In this document: piece by piece, positions 35,388 through 49,100 of the stretch
How the letters are laid out: the number at the start of each line of letters is the position of its first letter
Numbering within the stretch: the stretch's first letter is position 1
NCBI GenBank assembly: GCA_032719365.1
Contig: CM064866.1
Location: 10,645,781 to 10,709,780 of the forward strand
Direction: 5' to 3'
Length of the DNA stretch: 64,000 nt
Source of the DNA: Prinsepia uniflora
Taxonomy: Eukaryota > Streptophyta > Magnoliopsida > Rosales > Rosaceae
Made by a program: the position numbers and the translations under genes
Notes under the pieces: model-generated
Told to the model about the DNA's origin: nothing
Seen by the model: only the letters and a program-made list of their open reading frames with translations
The model's database searches: none

Positions 35388-36249
35388 TTTCGTCGTTTTG
35401 GATAAATGGTGCTGGTCTCACTGACGGAGTCACAGGTCTGAGTGAGCTGAGGAAGGTGGCGGAAGAGGTGGCGCTGAAGGAGGAGGTGTCGGTAATTCCG
35501 TTCTCAGTCTCACTTCGCATCCTAAGAAATCTTGGAGCTGGGTAGTTGTTTGGGCCATATAACCCTGCTAGGTCCGTAACGGGGTTTGGGTTGCTAGCCC
35601 AACAGATATCGTAGGAATTGTTTGTGTGAGTTTGTTTCCTACATAAAAAAACACATTTTCCAATTTCTTTTTTCTCCTTCAATACTTCAAGAGTTCAACT
35701 GTTTTTTTTTCTTTCTCAATCTTACGGACAAAACAAAGTGGAAGAATGCAAGAGGAGAAAAGTGATGTGAAAATCAATGCACTACAAAAATCAGGTGATT
35801 GGAATTGGAATCCCGCAAGACAAGAGGGAAAAAAATAGTGAAGAAAAAATAATAACAAGAATAAAACAAAATATTTAAAAAATATATATATTTTTTGTTT
35901 TATGTGTTTTTCTTTCAACGTTAATTAGGAAATTATCTAAAAAAATTTATGAGATTATACTTATATAGTTATACAGTAACATGGTATGAGGAGTGAAGAT
36001 TGTAGTCGCCCAGTGTGACGCCGTTTCAGTCGGTCCTAAAATCCAACCCCTTATTATTTTATTTTTTTTGAATAATCCGAAAAACGAAAAAATAAAAAGA
36101 CTCGAGTTTCCATTTCCAAATTCCGGACTCCAATCTCCAATCTCCAATCTCCAATCTCCAATCTGCCAGACTGCCAGTAACCCAAAGTCCCATCCAAATA
36201 TTATTGATAATCTTTAAACAAATAATATTTGGTACGTGGAAAAAACTTC
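35388..36249. promoter_or_regulatory. Divergent intergenic region between SCAI and coiled-coil gene
   Basis: About 0.9 kb separates the SCAI start codon from the likely transcribed leader of the plus-strand gene. It contains A/T-rich runs (35640-35960) and a CCAATCT array (36130-36164). No ORF here looks real. Shared regulation of the divergent pair is possible but only inferred from position. Confidence 0.5.
36130..36164 (+). promoter_or_regulatory. Five tandem CCAATCT boxes
   Basis: Five perfect 7-bp units CCAATCT in a row, about 100 bp upstream of the presumed leader of the plus-strand gene. CCAAT is the NF-Y recognition core. A simple 7-bp microsatellite without function is the alternative. 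Confidence 0.6.
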
Positions 36250-36471
36250 AACGTCTCTAATGCACCATTGACTTGGAAGAAGAACAAACCCAGCACACCT
36301 CTCAAGCTTTCAGTTTCACACATATCGCTCTCTCTGATTCTCGCTCTTTCTATTGCTGTGAGGCAGAGAGTTGGATCTGTGCCCTGCAATTAGTACCAAG
36401 AATCGAACCAGGTCTCTGCAGCGTTTGCTTCCTTTTCTTGCTCCCTCTTTCTGCCTCTGCCAAACTAACAG
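36250..36471 (+). other. Probable 5' UTR exon of the coiled-coil gene
   Basis: Pyrimidine-rich leader ending CAAACTAACAG|GTGGGC, a good splice donor (GT at 36472-36473). No long frame is present, and the first in-frame ATG of the downstream gene is at 37115 after a stop at 37100-37102. The transcription start and the acceptor of the leader intron are not resolved. Confidence 0.45.
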
Positions 36472-37109
36472 GTGGGCAGTTTGTTTAAGTCACGATCTTT
36501 GGTTCATTCCGGGTCACTCGTAGTTTTGTTCATTATGGTAATTTTTTGTATGTGGAAAGTCTTTTTACATTGCTGTGTGGTTAGTGTTGCTAGATTGTTT
36601 TGTTTTGTCAGTTTTTCTTATTTAGCTTCAACGGTGATTATGAGTTACTGGGTTTCTATTATCTTTATTTATTATTACTTTTTTTTTTTGGTAGAGAAAA
36701 CTGTATGAATTGCTATATGATTGTGGACAGAAAATCATCTACCAATGCAAAAAGTAATCGAAATGGAGACAAAAGTTGGTTTTTTATGGATTAGTGATTT
36801 GGGTTTAAGTTTTATGTTATACTAGTTGAGCTTCTAATATTGATTCTATTTTGTGATTTCTCATTTGGGTAATTGGGTTTGCCTGATGTATCTTTTTTAT
36901 ATTTCTTATAGTTAGATGACTTTCCTAGTAACTTATTGATTGTAGGGAGCTCCTTGTAACTTTTGGTAGTGGGAGGAATTTCTTCAGACAGATTATTTTA
37001 AACTAAATTTGACAATGAGATAAATGGAGTAAAATGAAAGATTCAGTTAGTTATAATGGGACCAGCCAATTATGTCAGAGGTTGTCTTGAAGAGAACCTT
37101 GAACTGCCA

Positions 37110-37148
37110 ATGCGATGTCTTCGAGTAAGAGTTCATCTCAGCAATTGA
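37110..37148 (+). other. Overlapping upstream ATG (12-codon uORF)
   Basis: An ATG at 37110, five bases before the main start and out of frame with it, opens a 12-codon frame ending TGA at 37146-37148. Scanning ribosomes would meet it first, so it may lower translation of the main frame. Confidence 0.45.
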
Positions 37149-40100
37149 AGGATGGTGGGGTGCAGATGCAGAATCAAAGGACTGATGTCTTCAACAGGTA
37201 ACACCCAAAACTAGCTTATTATAAGATTGTTTTATTCACCAGGGTTGTGTAGGTTGATTGATTCAACATTTCCCTTTTTTGTTAGTTGCGAAGTTTTCAG
37301 TAACTTTTTTAAGGTAATATTTTTGTGTAAATGTTTTGGTGCTCTTATTTTCAAGAGAGTTATGGTTAGAATTTAGAGATGCTTAAAATGATGGACATGG
37401 AAGTTTAGTTTCTGTGGGAGATTGCTGGTGCAAAAGATTTTATTACTATGGAACTTTCGAGCTTTATCAACCATCAAGACATCTTTAATTTTTAAAATTT
37501 TAGCTTGAGTTATGGTTTGTATTGGTTAGGTTTTGGGAGGGTATATAATTTCTAGGTTTGATTATTGCTTCTTGTGGTTGAGAAGTAGCTAACCAATGAA
37601 GAAGTTTTATGAGAATGTAACCGAAAGAAAGAAAGATGATTTAATAAAGAAGAAAAGATGAAGGTGAGTTTTTTTCCCTAAAGGTTGAGAGTACGAAACC
37701 TTGGTGTCACAGTAAAGCCTTATAGAAATGATAATCTCATCTGGATGATAATTAATAAATATAATTATAATTTTGTTGTGGTAGTAAATGTTTGCTTCCT
37801 TGTGCTTCTAGAATATGCAGTAATGATCCCCATTACTCTGGAAATTACAAGTTAAATTGTCTGTTGTATGTTCATGTCATAAAGTATCTCTGTTTGCCCT
37901 TCCCACCCTTCCAATTTGTAGGCATTTCTCTGAGGCACAGCTTGCTCCAAAGAACATAAAAGATGAAAATGATGTCCATCTCAAAGATCAAGAAGCTATG
38001 GTAGTGGTGCTTAATTAATTTGCACTTAAAATGAAACTTTATTTGATAGTTTACACTATGTAAGTTAACAAACAGGAACTTTATTCCCGAGCCAGAGCAC
38101 AGGAAGTGGAGATCCGATTTCTTCAGGGGCAAGTTACTGTTGCTTGTGTGAAGGTATATCAGTTCTTAATTTTCCTTTTGTCACAAGAATGCATTTTTGC
38201 ATATGAAAGTGCTTCAGAATTAAGTGGTATTCTTTGTATCAGGAGTTGCGCCTGTTGAATGAGAAGTATGCGTTGGAGAGGAAATTTGCCGACTTAAGAA
38301 TGGTATGTCCATTGCTTGGGAAAAAAATATGGTTTTTTCTTGGAACCATTTGATATCATTTTTCTTTTGTTGTTGTCTTTTTTGCAAGTTCTTATGAAAT
38401 AATATTATGTTGATTGATAGGCAATTGATGAGAAGCAGAATGAGGCCACCACTTCTGCCTTAAATGAGTTGGCTCGCAGAAAAGGTGATCTTGAAGAAAA
38501 TCTTAAACTAACTCATGATTTGAAGGTAAATTGATGTTGAAAATGATGGGACTATAATATTTTGGTAGTGTGTAGCAGGAAGGGCTATTCCTTATTGTCT
38601 GTTGAAAAAAATAGCAACAACTATGCCATCATATGCCTCAATTATATTTTGCATGAAAACAGAGGAAAATGGGTAGTAAAACAATTTGTCACAGTTTCCA
38701 CTATTTCATGATGACAAAAGCCTTTTGCAGTTTTCTCAGAGATCTTTCTGAAAATTTATTTTTTAGTTATAGCCTGAAAATGGAATATGACTTGATACTG
38801 ATAGTCAATAGCTCCACATATTGACCTCAATATTATTAAGGACCCTGCCGAATCACAGGAGATTGAGAAACCTCCTTCCTGATTCGGCTGTTCCAATCTC
38901 TACAGGAATCAATCTTGATTCCTTCCTATTGTATTCAATTCCTTCCTACTGTATTTCTTTCCTAGTTAGTCTCTACCACTACATACCTAGTTAGGACTCT
39001 ACTTGTATATACCTAGTTAGGACTCTGTTAATTCTCTATATAAATAGGGCACTACTGTAAACCAAGTTAATCAATCAAACATAAACAAAAATCTGTTTAT
39101 CAATACCTTTTATGGTATCAGAGCATCTAAGCTCCACCGAGTAAAAAAAAAAAAAAAAACAAAACCCTAATCCCTAAAATCCTCAATTTCCATGGCCGCC
39201 CCACCCAACCCTGCCTGGGCTACCTCTCTACCCCCACCACCACTACAGCCCGCCGTCGACCCTGCCCTTCCGCCCTCCCTCATCACTATCAATGCCGCAG
39301 CCCAGCTTCCTGTCAAGCTCACATCCACCAATTATTTTCCTTGGCGTGCCCAATTTCATGCCCTTCTCCGTGGGTATGATCTCATGGGGTTTGTGGATGG
39401 CTCTCATCCCTGCCCCCCTGAAACTGAGCCTGCACAACGTGCCTTCTGGCTACGCCAGGACCAACTCCTCCTCCACGGCATCCTGGCCTCTGTCTCCCCT
39501 CAGGTTATCACTCTTATTGCCGCTGCCCCCACCTCTGCTGCTGCTTGGCAGCGTCTTACCCACATCTATGCCAACAAGGCCCGTGGCCGTGTTCTAGGCC
39601 TTAAGGAGCGTCTCCATCTCCTTCGTCATGGTGAACGGCCTGTCTTTGATTACTTGCTGGAAGTTCGCCTCATCTCTGACGAACTTGCTGCAATTGACAC
39701 CCCCCTTGCAGATGATGACCTACTCCTTTATGTTCTCAACGGGATAGGCCCTCAATTTAAGGACATCACTGCTGCTGTCCGGTCCAGGGACACTGCTGTG
39801 TCCTTTGAGAACTTACATGATATGCTTGTCCAGCACGAGGAAGCCACTAACCGTGACAGCACACCCCCTTCTTCGGCCATCACTGCTAATGTCTCCCACC
39901 ATACTCGCCGATATTCCTCACCCCGTGCTGCTTCCACCCCTAACAGTGGCCGCCCCCAACCACTCCCTCACGGCGCTCCTCGCCCTTATGGCCACCGGTT
40001 CTCCTCTTCCGGTAGCTCGGGCACCAGCCAGCGTTCTCCCAATCCTCCCACTGGCTACCGTGGCTTCTGCCAGTGGTGTGGAACTCAGGGACACAGTGCC

Positions 40101-43100
40101 AAACGCTGTCCACAACTTCAGTTCCCTGCTCACAGTCCTCCCGTGGTCAACTCTACCCTGCAGGCCCCCTCTCCAACCTGGATTTTGGACTCTGGTGCCT
40201 CACACCATGTCACTGGTACCATCCAAAATCTTTCAGATGCCCAGCAGTACCATGGCCCGGACGAAATCATCATAGGTAATGGTTTGGGACTTGGTATCTC
40301 CCACACCGGTTCTGTCTCCTTCCCCACACCCACTCCCTCGTCCTTTACTCTTAAAAATGTTCTTTGTGCCCCTGCCATGACCAATAATCTGATTTCCATT
40401 TCTCAGTTTAATCATCAAAATAACACCTCCATTGAACTGTTTCCAACTTTTTTCCTTGTGAAGGATCTCAGCACGGGGGCGGTTCTCCTTCGAGGCCCGA
40501 GTAGGAATGGTGTCTATGAGTGGTCCTCTTCCTCTCTTCAACGACCTCAAGCTCTGGTGGGTGTGGTGGTCTCTCCCAATCTGTGGCATCGTCGTTTGGG
40601 CCATCCCAGCTCTAAAGTTCTCCAAAGTGTCCTTAGTCAGTCTTCCATTTCTGTGTCTCCTAAACATATTGAGTCAGTTTGTACTTTCTGTTTATGCAAT
40701 AAAAGCCACCGCCTTCCATTTGGCGTTTCATCTCTTAAATCGACCCGTCCCTTACAATTACTTTACAGCGATGTTTGGGGTCCTGCTCCTTACACATCTG
40801 TGGATGGTTTCTCATACTACGTGATTTTTGTTGACCATTTTACTAAATACACCTGGTTGTACCCATTACGCAAAAAATCAGATGTCTACTCCACTTTTCA
40901 GGACTTCAAAACTTTGGTTGAAAAGTATTTCCAGCACCCCATCACCTCCCTTTATACTGATGGCGGTGGTGAGTTCATCAAACTGAAGCCATTTCTTGCC
41001 ACCCACGGAATTAACCATCTCCTAACCCCTTCCCATACACCTCAACATAACGGTGTCGCTGAACGGCGACATCGTCACATTGTCGAAACAGGTCTCACCC
41101 TCCTCTACCAGGACTCCCTTCCACTCTCCTACTGGTCCTATGCCTTTCGGGCAGCTGTCTACCTAATCAACCGGCTGCCCACCCCCACCCTCCAAAACAC
41201 GTGCCCTTACACTCTCCTCTTTAACCTCCCGCCTAACTACACCCGTTTGCGTACCTTTGGTTGCCTTTGTTTCCCTTGGCTTCGCCCTTACACCCAGAAC
41301 AAACTTCAACCCCGGTCCACGCCCTGTGTCTTTCTTGGATATTCCCTCAACCAGAGCGCTTACTTGTGTCTTGACCCCTCCACTCACAAACTCTATGTCT
41401 CCCGTCATGTCCAGTTTGATGAGTCTACCTTCCCGGGTTCACCTGTCACTCCCCACACTTCTCTGGTCACTCCTGAACTCACTGCTTCTTGGCTCGCCAC
41501 TCTCCCACCAGTTTCCGTCATTCCTGTTTCGACTGCCACACCCGCCCCACCGGCCGTGCCTGCTGATTCCCCTCCTGAGGATCCACTCACTGCACCCTCT
41601 CTACTCCGTCTCGAGGCTCAACCTTCCCCTGCTGCGCTTCTGTCACCCTCTACCTCTGGTCTTCCGCAAACTCCTGCTGCACCAGCACCTCCAGAAACCG
41701 GCCCCATCGCCTCACCCTCTGCCACCACCATCCCAAACACCCTTCCTCCTCCACTCCTCACTTACAGCAGGCGTCCTCGCCCCCTGGACTCCTCTCACCC
41801 TCCTCCCCCACCCCCTCGACCGCAGCATACACATCCCATGCTCACCCGGACCCAAACTGGAACCATCAAACCTGTTTCCCGCTATGCCCTCACTGCCACT
41901 TCCCCCCTCCCTTCTCTGGTTGAGCCAACCTGTGTTTCTCAGGCTCTCAAAGACCCTGCATGGAGGCATGCCATGTCGGATGAACTTAATGCCCTCATTC
42001 GTAATGGCACCTGGGATCTGGTCCCTCCTAGCCCCAATCAAAATGTGGTCGACAACAAATGGGTTTTTCATATCAAACGAACTCCTACAGGTGAGGTTGA
42101 CCGGTTTAAGGCCCGTTTGGTCGCCAAAGGTTTCCATCAACGCCCAGGTGTGGATTTTCTGGACACTTTCAACCCAGTGGTCAAGCCCACAACCATCCGA
42201 CTTGTCCTTCACCTTGTTGTGACTCAAGGCTGGCCCCTTCGGCAGCTTGATGTCAACAATGCCTTCCTCCATGGCACCCTCACTGAAGATGTCTACATGG
42301 CCCAACCAACCGGCTTTGTTGATCCCGATAAACCAACTCATGTGTGCAAACTTCAGAAAGCCCTGTATGGTCTTAAACAAGCCCCCCGCGCATGGTACAA
42401 GGAGCTGCATGCCTTCCTTCTTGCCCAAGGGTTTACCCCTGCCCTCTCGGATGCCTCCTTGTTCATTTTTCGCCAAGGTAACCATGTTCTGTATTTTCTG
42501 GTGTATTTTGATGATCTCATTGTGACAGGCAGCAGTTCGTCTCTCATCACCGGCTTCATCACCACCTTGGCTGCCAGATTTTCTGTCAAAGACCTGGGGG
42601 ACCTACATTACTTCCTTGGGGTAGAGGTTCTTCCTACTCCCACTGGTCTGTTTCTCTCGCAGCACAAGTAGGTCCGTGACCTCCTCACCACAGCTCGCAT
42701 GGACGGTGCTAAACCCGTTGCCACTCCACTTGCAGTCTCTCCACCACTCACCCTTGCCGATTGCTCCTCCCCTGCAGATGCCACATTGTTTAGAAAGCTG
42801 GTTGGCAGCCTTCAATACCTCAATCTCACCCGCCCGGATCTCTCCTTTGCTGTCAACAAGCTCTCCCAATTCATGCATGCACCCACGGACACTCACTTGC
42901 AGGCCCTCAAACGAGTCCTGCGCTACCTCAAGGGCACCATGTTCTATGGCCTCCAGCTTCACTCCAGGTCCTCCCCCCATCTACACGCTGTTTCTCACTC
43001 CCACACTCTCCATGCGTTCTCAGATGCCGATTGGGCCGGTGACCCCTCAGACCGCAAATCCACTACAGCTTACCTGGTCTATCTTGGGGACAATCTCGTC

Positions 43101-46100
43101 TCCTGGAGTTCCAGGAAACAGAAGGCAGTTTCCCGGTCATCCACCGAGGCCGAATACCGTGCAGTGGCCTCCACCACTGCTGAGCTGATTTGGGTCCAAT
43201 CCCTCCTACGGGAGCTCGGCCTAAACATTGCTGGTCGACCAACCATTTCCTGTGACAACATTGGCACCACTTTCTACTGTGCCAATCCCGTCCTTCACTC
43301 GCGCATGAAGCATGTCGATATTGACTTCCAGTTCGTCCGTGATCATGTCTCCCGCGGTCTCCTCCAAGTCTCTCATGTCACCACTGATGACCAACTCGCT
43401 GACGCTCTCACAAAGCCGCTGCCACGTCCGCGTTTCCAGCTACTCCGCTCCAAGATTGGTGTCGCTGATGGCTCCACCATCTTGCGGGGGCGTATTAAGG
43501 ACCCTGCCGAATCACAGGAGATTGAGAAACCTCCTTCCTGATTCGGCTGTTCCAATCTCTACAGGAATCAATCTTGATTCCTTCCTATTGTATTCAATTC
43601 CTTCCTACTGTATTTCTTTCCTAGTTAGTCTCTACCACTACATACCTTGTTAGGACTCTACTTGTATATACCTAGTTAGGACTCTGTTAATTCTCTGTAT
43701 AAATAGGGCACTACTATAAACCAAGTTAATCAATCAAACATAAACAGAAATCTGTTTATCAATACCTTTTAAATATAACTGTATTGTATGTTGACAAAGC
43801 TGGTTAAACCTCTGAAAACTGGTATATGAATATGACTTGAATAACACTGGACTTGTCATTTTTGTTTCTTGCCTTGTTCTGCTCATTCATGTCTTTTTTA
43901 GCTCTAAGGCTGTTTTTATTGTTATTAATTGTTTTATGTATTTTCTAGGCTGCAGACGATGAGAAATATATCTTCATGTCATCGATGTTAGGGTTATTGG
44001 CTGAATATGGTATCTGGCCTCATGCCATAACTGCTTCTGCCATATCCAACAGTTTGAAGGTATCATTGATATAGCACACAGATTATGCAATACAAGTAAA
44101 AGTATCCTCGTTATGGGTGATTCCATATTCTGTTGTTACATTGTTTAATTAGGTATGTACAGTTAATCGTTCTTCCTTCCTTCCACTATTTTGTTTTTGT
44201 ATGTTCATGATAGTCATGTGGATTTGAATTTTACAGAATGTATACATGTTAAGAATACTATTAATCTCCTACCGAAACATGTAGAGAAGACCTCCTATGC
44301 ATGTTATGTATAAAGGAACATTTAGATGTATAAGTTTTCATTCTGTAAAATTGATAGCTTAATGTTTCTTTAAAAAAAAAATGCTAAGTGAAATGATCTT
44401 TTGGTGTCATAAAAAATAGGGAGTGCTTCCCTTAAATGATCCATCTTAGATGATTAAAAAAGAAAAGAACAAACCGGTGACATCCAATTAATGCTGAGTT
44501 GAGGTGACGTGTTTTGTGCACTGATAACTTTTCAGAATGGAAAAGGATGATCAGATGTTGTGTTGTGAATTGAAATTATTTAACTGTTAAATTCTGATTC
44601 TTAGCCCAAGAATTCTTTTGTCTCTTCTTTTCCTTAGTAGTTAGTATAGTAAGGGGAGCATGGATCTATTTGAAGAGAAATTTCTATATCCTATTTGGGC
44701 TATCAAAATTGGCAATGTGTTTTCTGTCTATCATGTCTAGTGAATAGTTTTCTTAAGTGACGTTTTGGTTTCTTGAATGCAGCATCTACATGATCAACTG
44801 CAGTGGAAGATTAGAACTTCACATGTAAGCTAGTATTCTTGACCTGTCAATGATGAATTTTTTTTTTTTAATACTGTCGAGTGCATTGCTTTTCCCTTAA
44901 TTACTAGCAAAAACCGGGAATCATCCGCTATAGAATTCGTGGGTTTGGTAGGGAAGGACCCAACTATTTTCTTGAACTTTTGGATTAAAGTAATACATCT
45001 GCTTTGTCCGGAACCATAAATAATCCATACATTTTATAGGCATCATACTGAACCTTCTTCTTACATGGTCAACGCAAGTGAATATGACAAACGTTAGGGG
45101 AGGATAGAATTGCACATTATCTGTCAATTCACTGTTAGAATAAACCAATGAGCACCTTTCACTAATCTGAAAATTAAATGTTCACTAAAGCCGAATTGTG
45201 ACAATCTGGTGGGGTTTTTCCTTCAAGCCTTATTTCATTCCAGTTTGCGACTAGAGTGAAACTGTTTACTTACTCCTTAATTAATTAATTTATTTATTTA
45301 TTTGTATTTCATTTTTATACTTAAGTCTTATTTTTAACAAGGAAAACCTTCATTTCTTCAGTTAACCTTTACCAGGAGTATTAGACAAGTTTTTGTTATG
45401 GTAATGAGATAAAGGATGATGATGTATTGCATCTTCTTACTTTAAAGCAGGATAAGGTTAGACAAATAACATCTGCAGTGGAAAATCATGCTGACAGTGC
45501 ATTTCTTGGTAAAGTTAGCCGTGGTTCTGACAATTTGGATGGTCAATTTCCGTATAGATCCACAGTACTCTTGGTATATAATCCACTCAGTTGCTATGCT
45601 TGTTGTTCTATGGACTTTGTCTTCTATTGCTTTCTTTCGTTTTTCACTGAAAACTCTCTTGTTTTTTCATAATACAGGGACAACAAAACAGTGATCGGTA
45701 TACTGATGAGCAACATCTGGAGCCAGCTGACACATTTCCGAAATACGTGGCTGATATTCCTGACATGAAAATGCAAAATAATAATCAAATTCCACAAGAG
45801 TTCACGTCCAATGTAGAGAGGTTCGTGTTAGTTATTCATTTTTGCTCAGACATTCTTGATCTTCTTTTTCTCTCAGTTAGTAAGCTTGTATTTGTTAAAG
45901 AAAAGCTCTATATTCTTATTGCACCAATGTTTTATGTGTATGAACTGTTTTAAATAGCTAAGATCTGTATTTTTCAGAGCCATGCTTGATAATATTGCAT
46001 GCCAAAAAAGTGATCATGCATTCCTCCCAAGTGAAAGAAATCAAGGGAAGTAGAGTGCAGGATGACTTGTTTAGAGTGCCGATAATAGCACCCTTGATTT

Positions 46101-49100
46101 TCTTTTTAGCAGTGAGGTTTCATATTTTGGTCTGCGCCTGTAAAGTGTTACAATGCAATACCATATAACTTAGAGTAATAAGCTGTTTTTCTCTTGAACT
46201 ATATGGCACTTGTCAATCTGTCCTAAACCATTAGATTCTTTGTGGTTCCAGTCAAGACACCTGTATTTTTCAGAGCCATGCTTGATTATGGGTGCCGCTA
46301 TTGCACGCCAAAAAGGTGATCATGAATTCCTCCAAAGTGAAAGAAATCAAGGGAAATGGAGTGCAGGATGACTTGTTTAGAGTGCTAATAAGAGCACCCT
46401 TCATTTTCGTTTTAGCACTGAGGTTTCATATTTTAGTCTGCATCTGTGCTTTTGTTACAGCTACGTTGGTGTTACAATGGGATACCATATAACTTAGAGT
46501 TATATGCTGTTTTTCCCTTGAACTACATGGCACTTGTCAATCTGCCCTAAACCATTAGATTCTTTGTGGTTCCTGTCAAGATGTCTTCAATACTTTACCT
46601 ACTTTTTAAAAGTCCTTAGGTCATTTCAGGCCCTTTGGAAAGTGTAACTTTTGATGACATTTAGGTCATGTTTCATTTGTTAATTTAAAATATTTATAGA
46701 TAAAATGGTGCCCCCTATTAAGGACACTCCTAGGATACAACAGATCACCGGAGATTGAGTATCCAATCTCCCTGATCTGCTGGGATTAGTCAACAGGAAT
46801 CAATACTGATTCCTTCCTAATGTATATACTTCCTAGTCTAGATAGCCTTTACTTCTTTCCTAGTTAGTTCTAGTCTAGGTCTGTATAAAATACACCACTG
46901 CTGTACATTCTAATTAATTCAATACAACATAAAACTTCTATACCTTCATATGGTATCAGAGCCCTAAAAGCTCCACCGAGCAAACCCTAGAAAAAAAAAA
47001 CCCTAAAACACAAACCCTAATCCATGGCCGCTCAACCCACCGCTGCTGCTGCTCAAACCATTGCCGCCCCTGTCAATACCACCCTCCCACCAACCGCCGG
47101 TGAACCAAACCCTAATCTTCCCACCCTCGTCACCATCAACACTGCAGCCCAACTTCCCGTCAAGCTTACTGCCACCACCTTCTTTCCGTGGTGAGCTCAA
47201 TTCAATGCCCTGCTTCGAGGGTATGATCTCATGGGCTATGTTGATGGCTCTCGGCCCTGTCCACCCACCACAGAAACAGCCCTTCATGATTTTTGGGTTC
47301 GTCAGGATCAACTCCTGCTTCATGCCATTCTGGCTTCTGTCTCCCCTCAAGTGATTCAACTAATTTCCGCTGCACCAACTTTAGCCGCTGCCTGGGCACG
47401 GCTCACTCACCTTTATGCCAGCAAAGCCCGGGCCCGTGTCCTTGGCCTCAGGGAACGGTTGACCCTTCTGAGGCAAGATTCCCGCCCAGTTTCTGAATAC
47501 CTGCAGGAAATTAGGGTTCTTGCAGATGAGCTGGCTGCCATTGACAGACCACTGTCTGATGATGACCTCTTTCTCCATGTTCTTAATGGAGTTGGACCCG
47601 AATTTAGAGAAATTGCAGCAGCTGTGCGGTCCAGGGACACCACTGTCCCCTTTGAAAACCTTCATGACATGCTTGTTCAGCATGAGGATGCTTCCAAACG
47701 TGCAGCCCACGTAGCACCCACTCCTCCAATAACAGCCCACCCAACTCAATCCTTTCGTGGTTACTCCTCCAACCGCAACACTAGGGGCTCCTCTGGCCAA
47801 AGGTCCAACTTTCAGCCCATGGACACCCAACGTGTCTCTGGAAACCGGCCCCACCAACAGTCCAATGACAGTTCCCGTCGCTCATCCTCCCAGCCATTTG
47901 GATACCGTGGCTATTGTCAATGGTGTGGCACTCAAGGCCACAGTGCTAAGCGCTGCCCTCACCTTCAGCAGTCTGCCCCGCCACCTCCGGTGGCCAATCC
48001 AGCCACTCATGCTTCCTCCCCCGGCTGGCTCCTTGATTCGGGAGCCTCCCATCATGTAGCAACCAGCTCCCACCACCTTTCTGATGCTACCCGCTACAAT
48101 GGTCCAGATGAGATCATCATTGGCAACGGTAATGGCCTCCTTATTACTCACACTGGATCCACCTTACTTCCTTCTCCCACCTCCCCCCCTTCCATCTTAA
48201 AAATGTCCTATGTGCTCCATCCATGACCCGCAACTTAATTTTCATTTCCCAGTTTAATAAACAAAATAATACTTCTATTGAACTGTTTCCTGGTTATTTT
48301 CATGTGAAGGATCTCAGCACGGGGGCGGTTCTCCTACAAGGCCCGAGTAAGGATGATGTGTACGAGTGGTCATCGGTTTCTCTTCACAAACCTCAAGCAA
48401 TGGTGGCTGTGACAGTTTGCCCTAACCTTTGGCATCGTCGTCTTGGTCACCCTCAGTCCAAAACCCTCAAAAGTGTCTTAAGTCAGTTTCATGTTCATTT
48501 TTCTTCCAAAATTCCAGACCCTATATGTAATTCCTGTGCTTGCAATAAAAGTCATCGCCAACCCTTTGGCATTTCCTCCTTACATAGCACTCGTCCTCTG
48601 GATTTAATATATACTGATGTGTGGGGACCTGCCCCTTACACCTCCATCGATGGTTTTTCCTACTATCTTATCCTTGTTGACCATTTTACGAAATATACCT
48701 GGCTGTACCCACTTCGAAAAAAATCAGACGTTTATTCAACCTTCAAAGACTTCAAAACCTTGGTTGAAAAGTACTTTAATTCACCTATCATCTCTCTTTA
48801 CACTGATGGTGGTGGTGAATTCATCAAATTGAAACCATTTCTTGCTGAAAATGGCATCAATCATCTTCTCACCCCTCCCCACACTCCTCAGCACAATGGT
48901 GCAGCCGAAAGGCGTCATAGACACATTGTTGAAACTGGTCTCACACTCCTTCATCAAGCCCGCCTCCCCCTCACCTACTGGTCCTATGCCTTCAAGACCG
49001 CTGTCTACCTTATCAACCGCCTCCCCACTCCTCTCCTACGAAGCCAATGTCCATACACTGCTCTTTTCAATGCCACTCCCAATTATGCCAAACTCCGGAC

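Larger units (their letters stand above)
38834..43771 (+). mobile_element. Copia element 2, full length, in intron 5 of the coiled-coil gene
   Basis: 4,938 bp with 279-bp LTRs differing at four visible sites (about 1.4%). It is flanked by AATAT (38829-38833 and 43772-43776). LTRs run TATTAAGG...CCTTTTA, TA...TA ends again. TGGTATCAGAGC follows the 5' LTR at 39113, and GCGGGGGCG precedes the 3' LTR. It has the same orientation as the host gene, so its LTR signals could affect host transcripts. Confidence 0.93.
45965..46582 (+). repeat. Tandem duplication of about 300 bp in intron 9, carrying an exon-like segment
   Basis: Copy 1 is about 45965-46260 and copy 2 about 46261-46582. Both start CTGTATTTTTCAGAGCCATGCTTGAT and both end near CCATTAGATTCTTTGTGGTTCC. 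Copy 1 contains an open, phase-matched exon candidate. Copy 2 has small insertions and lost signals. The duplication is old enough to show many substitutions. Confidence 0.85.
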
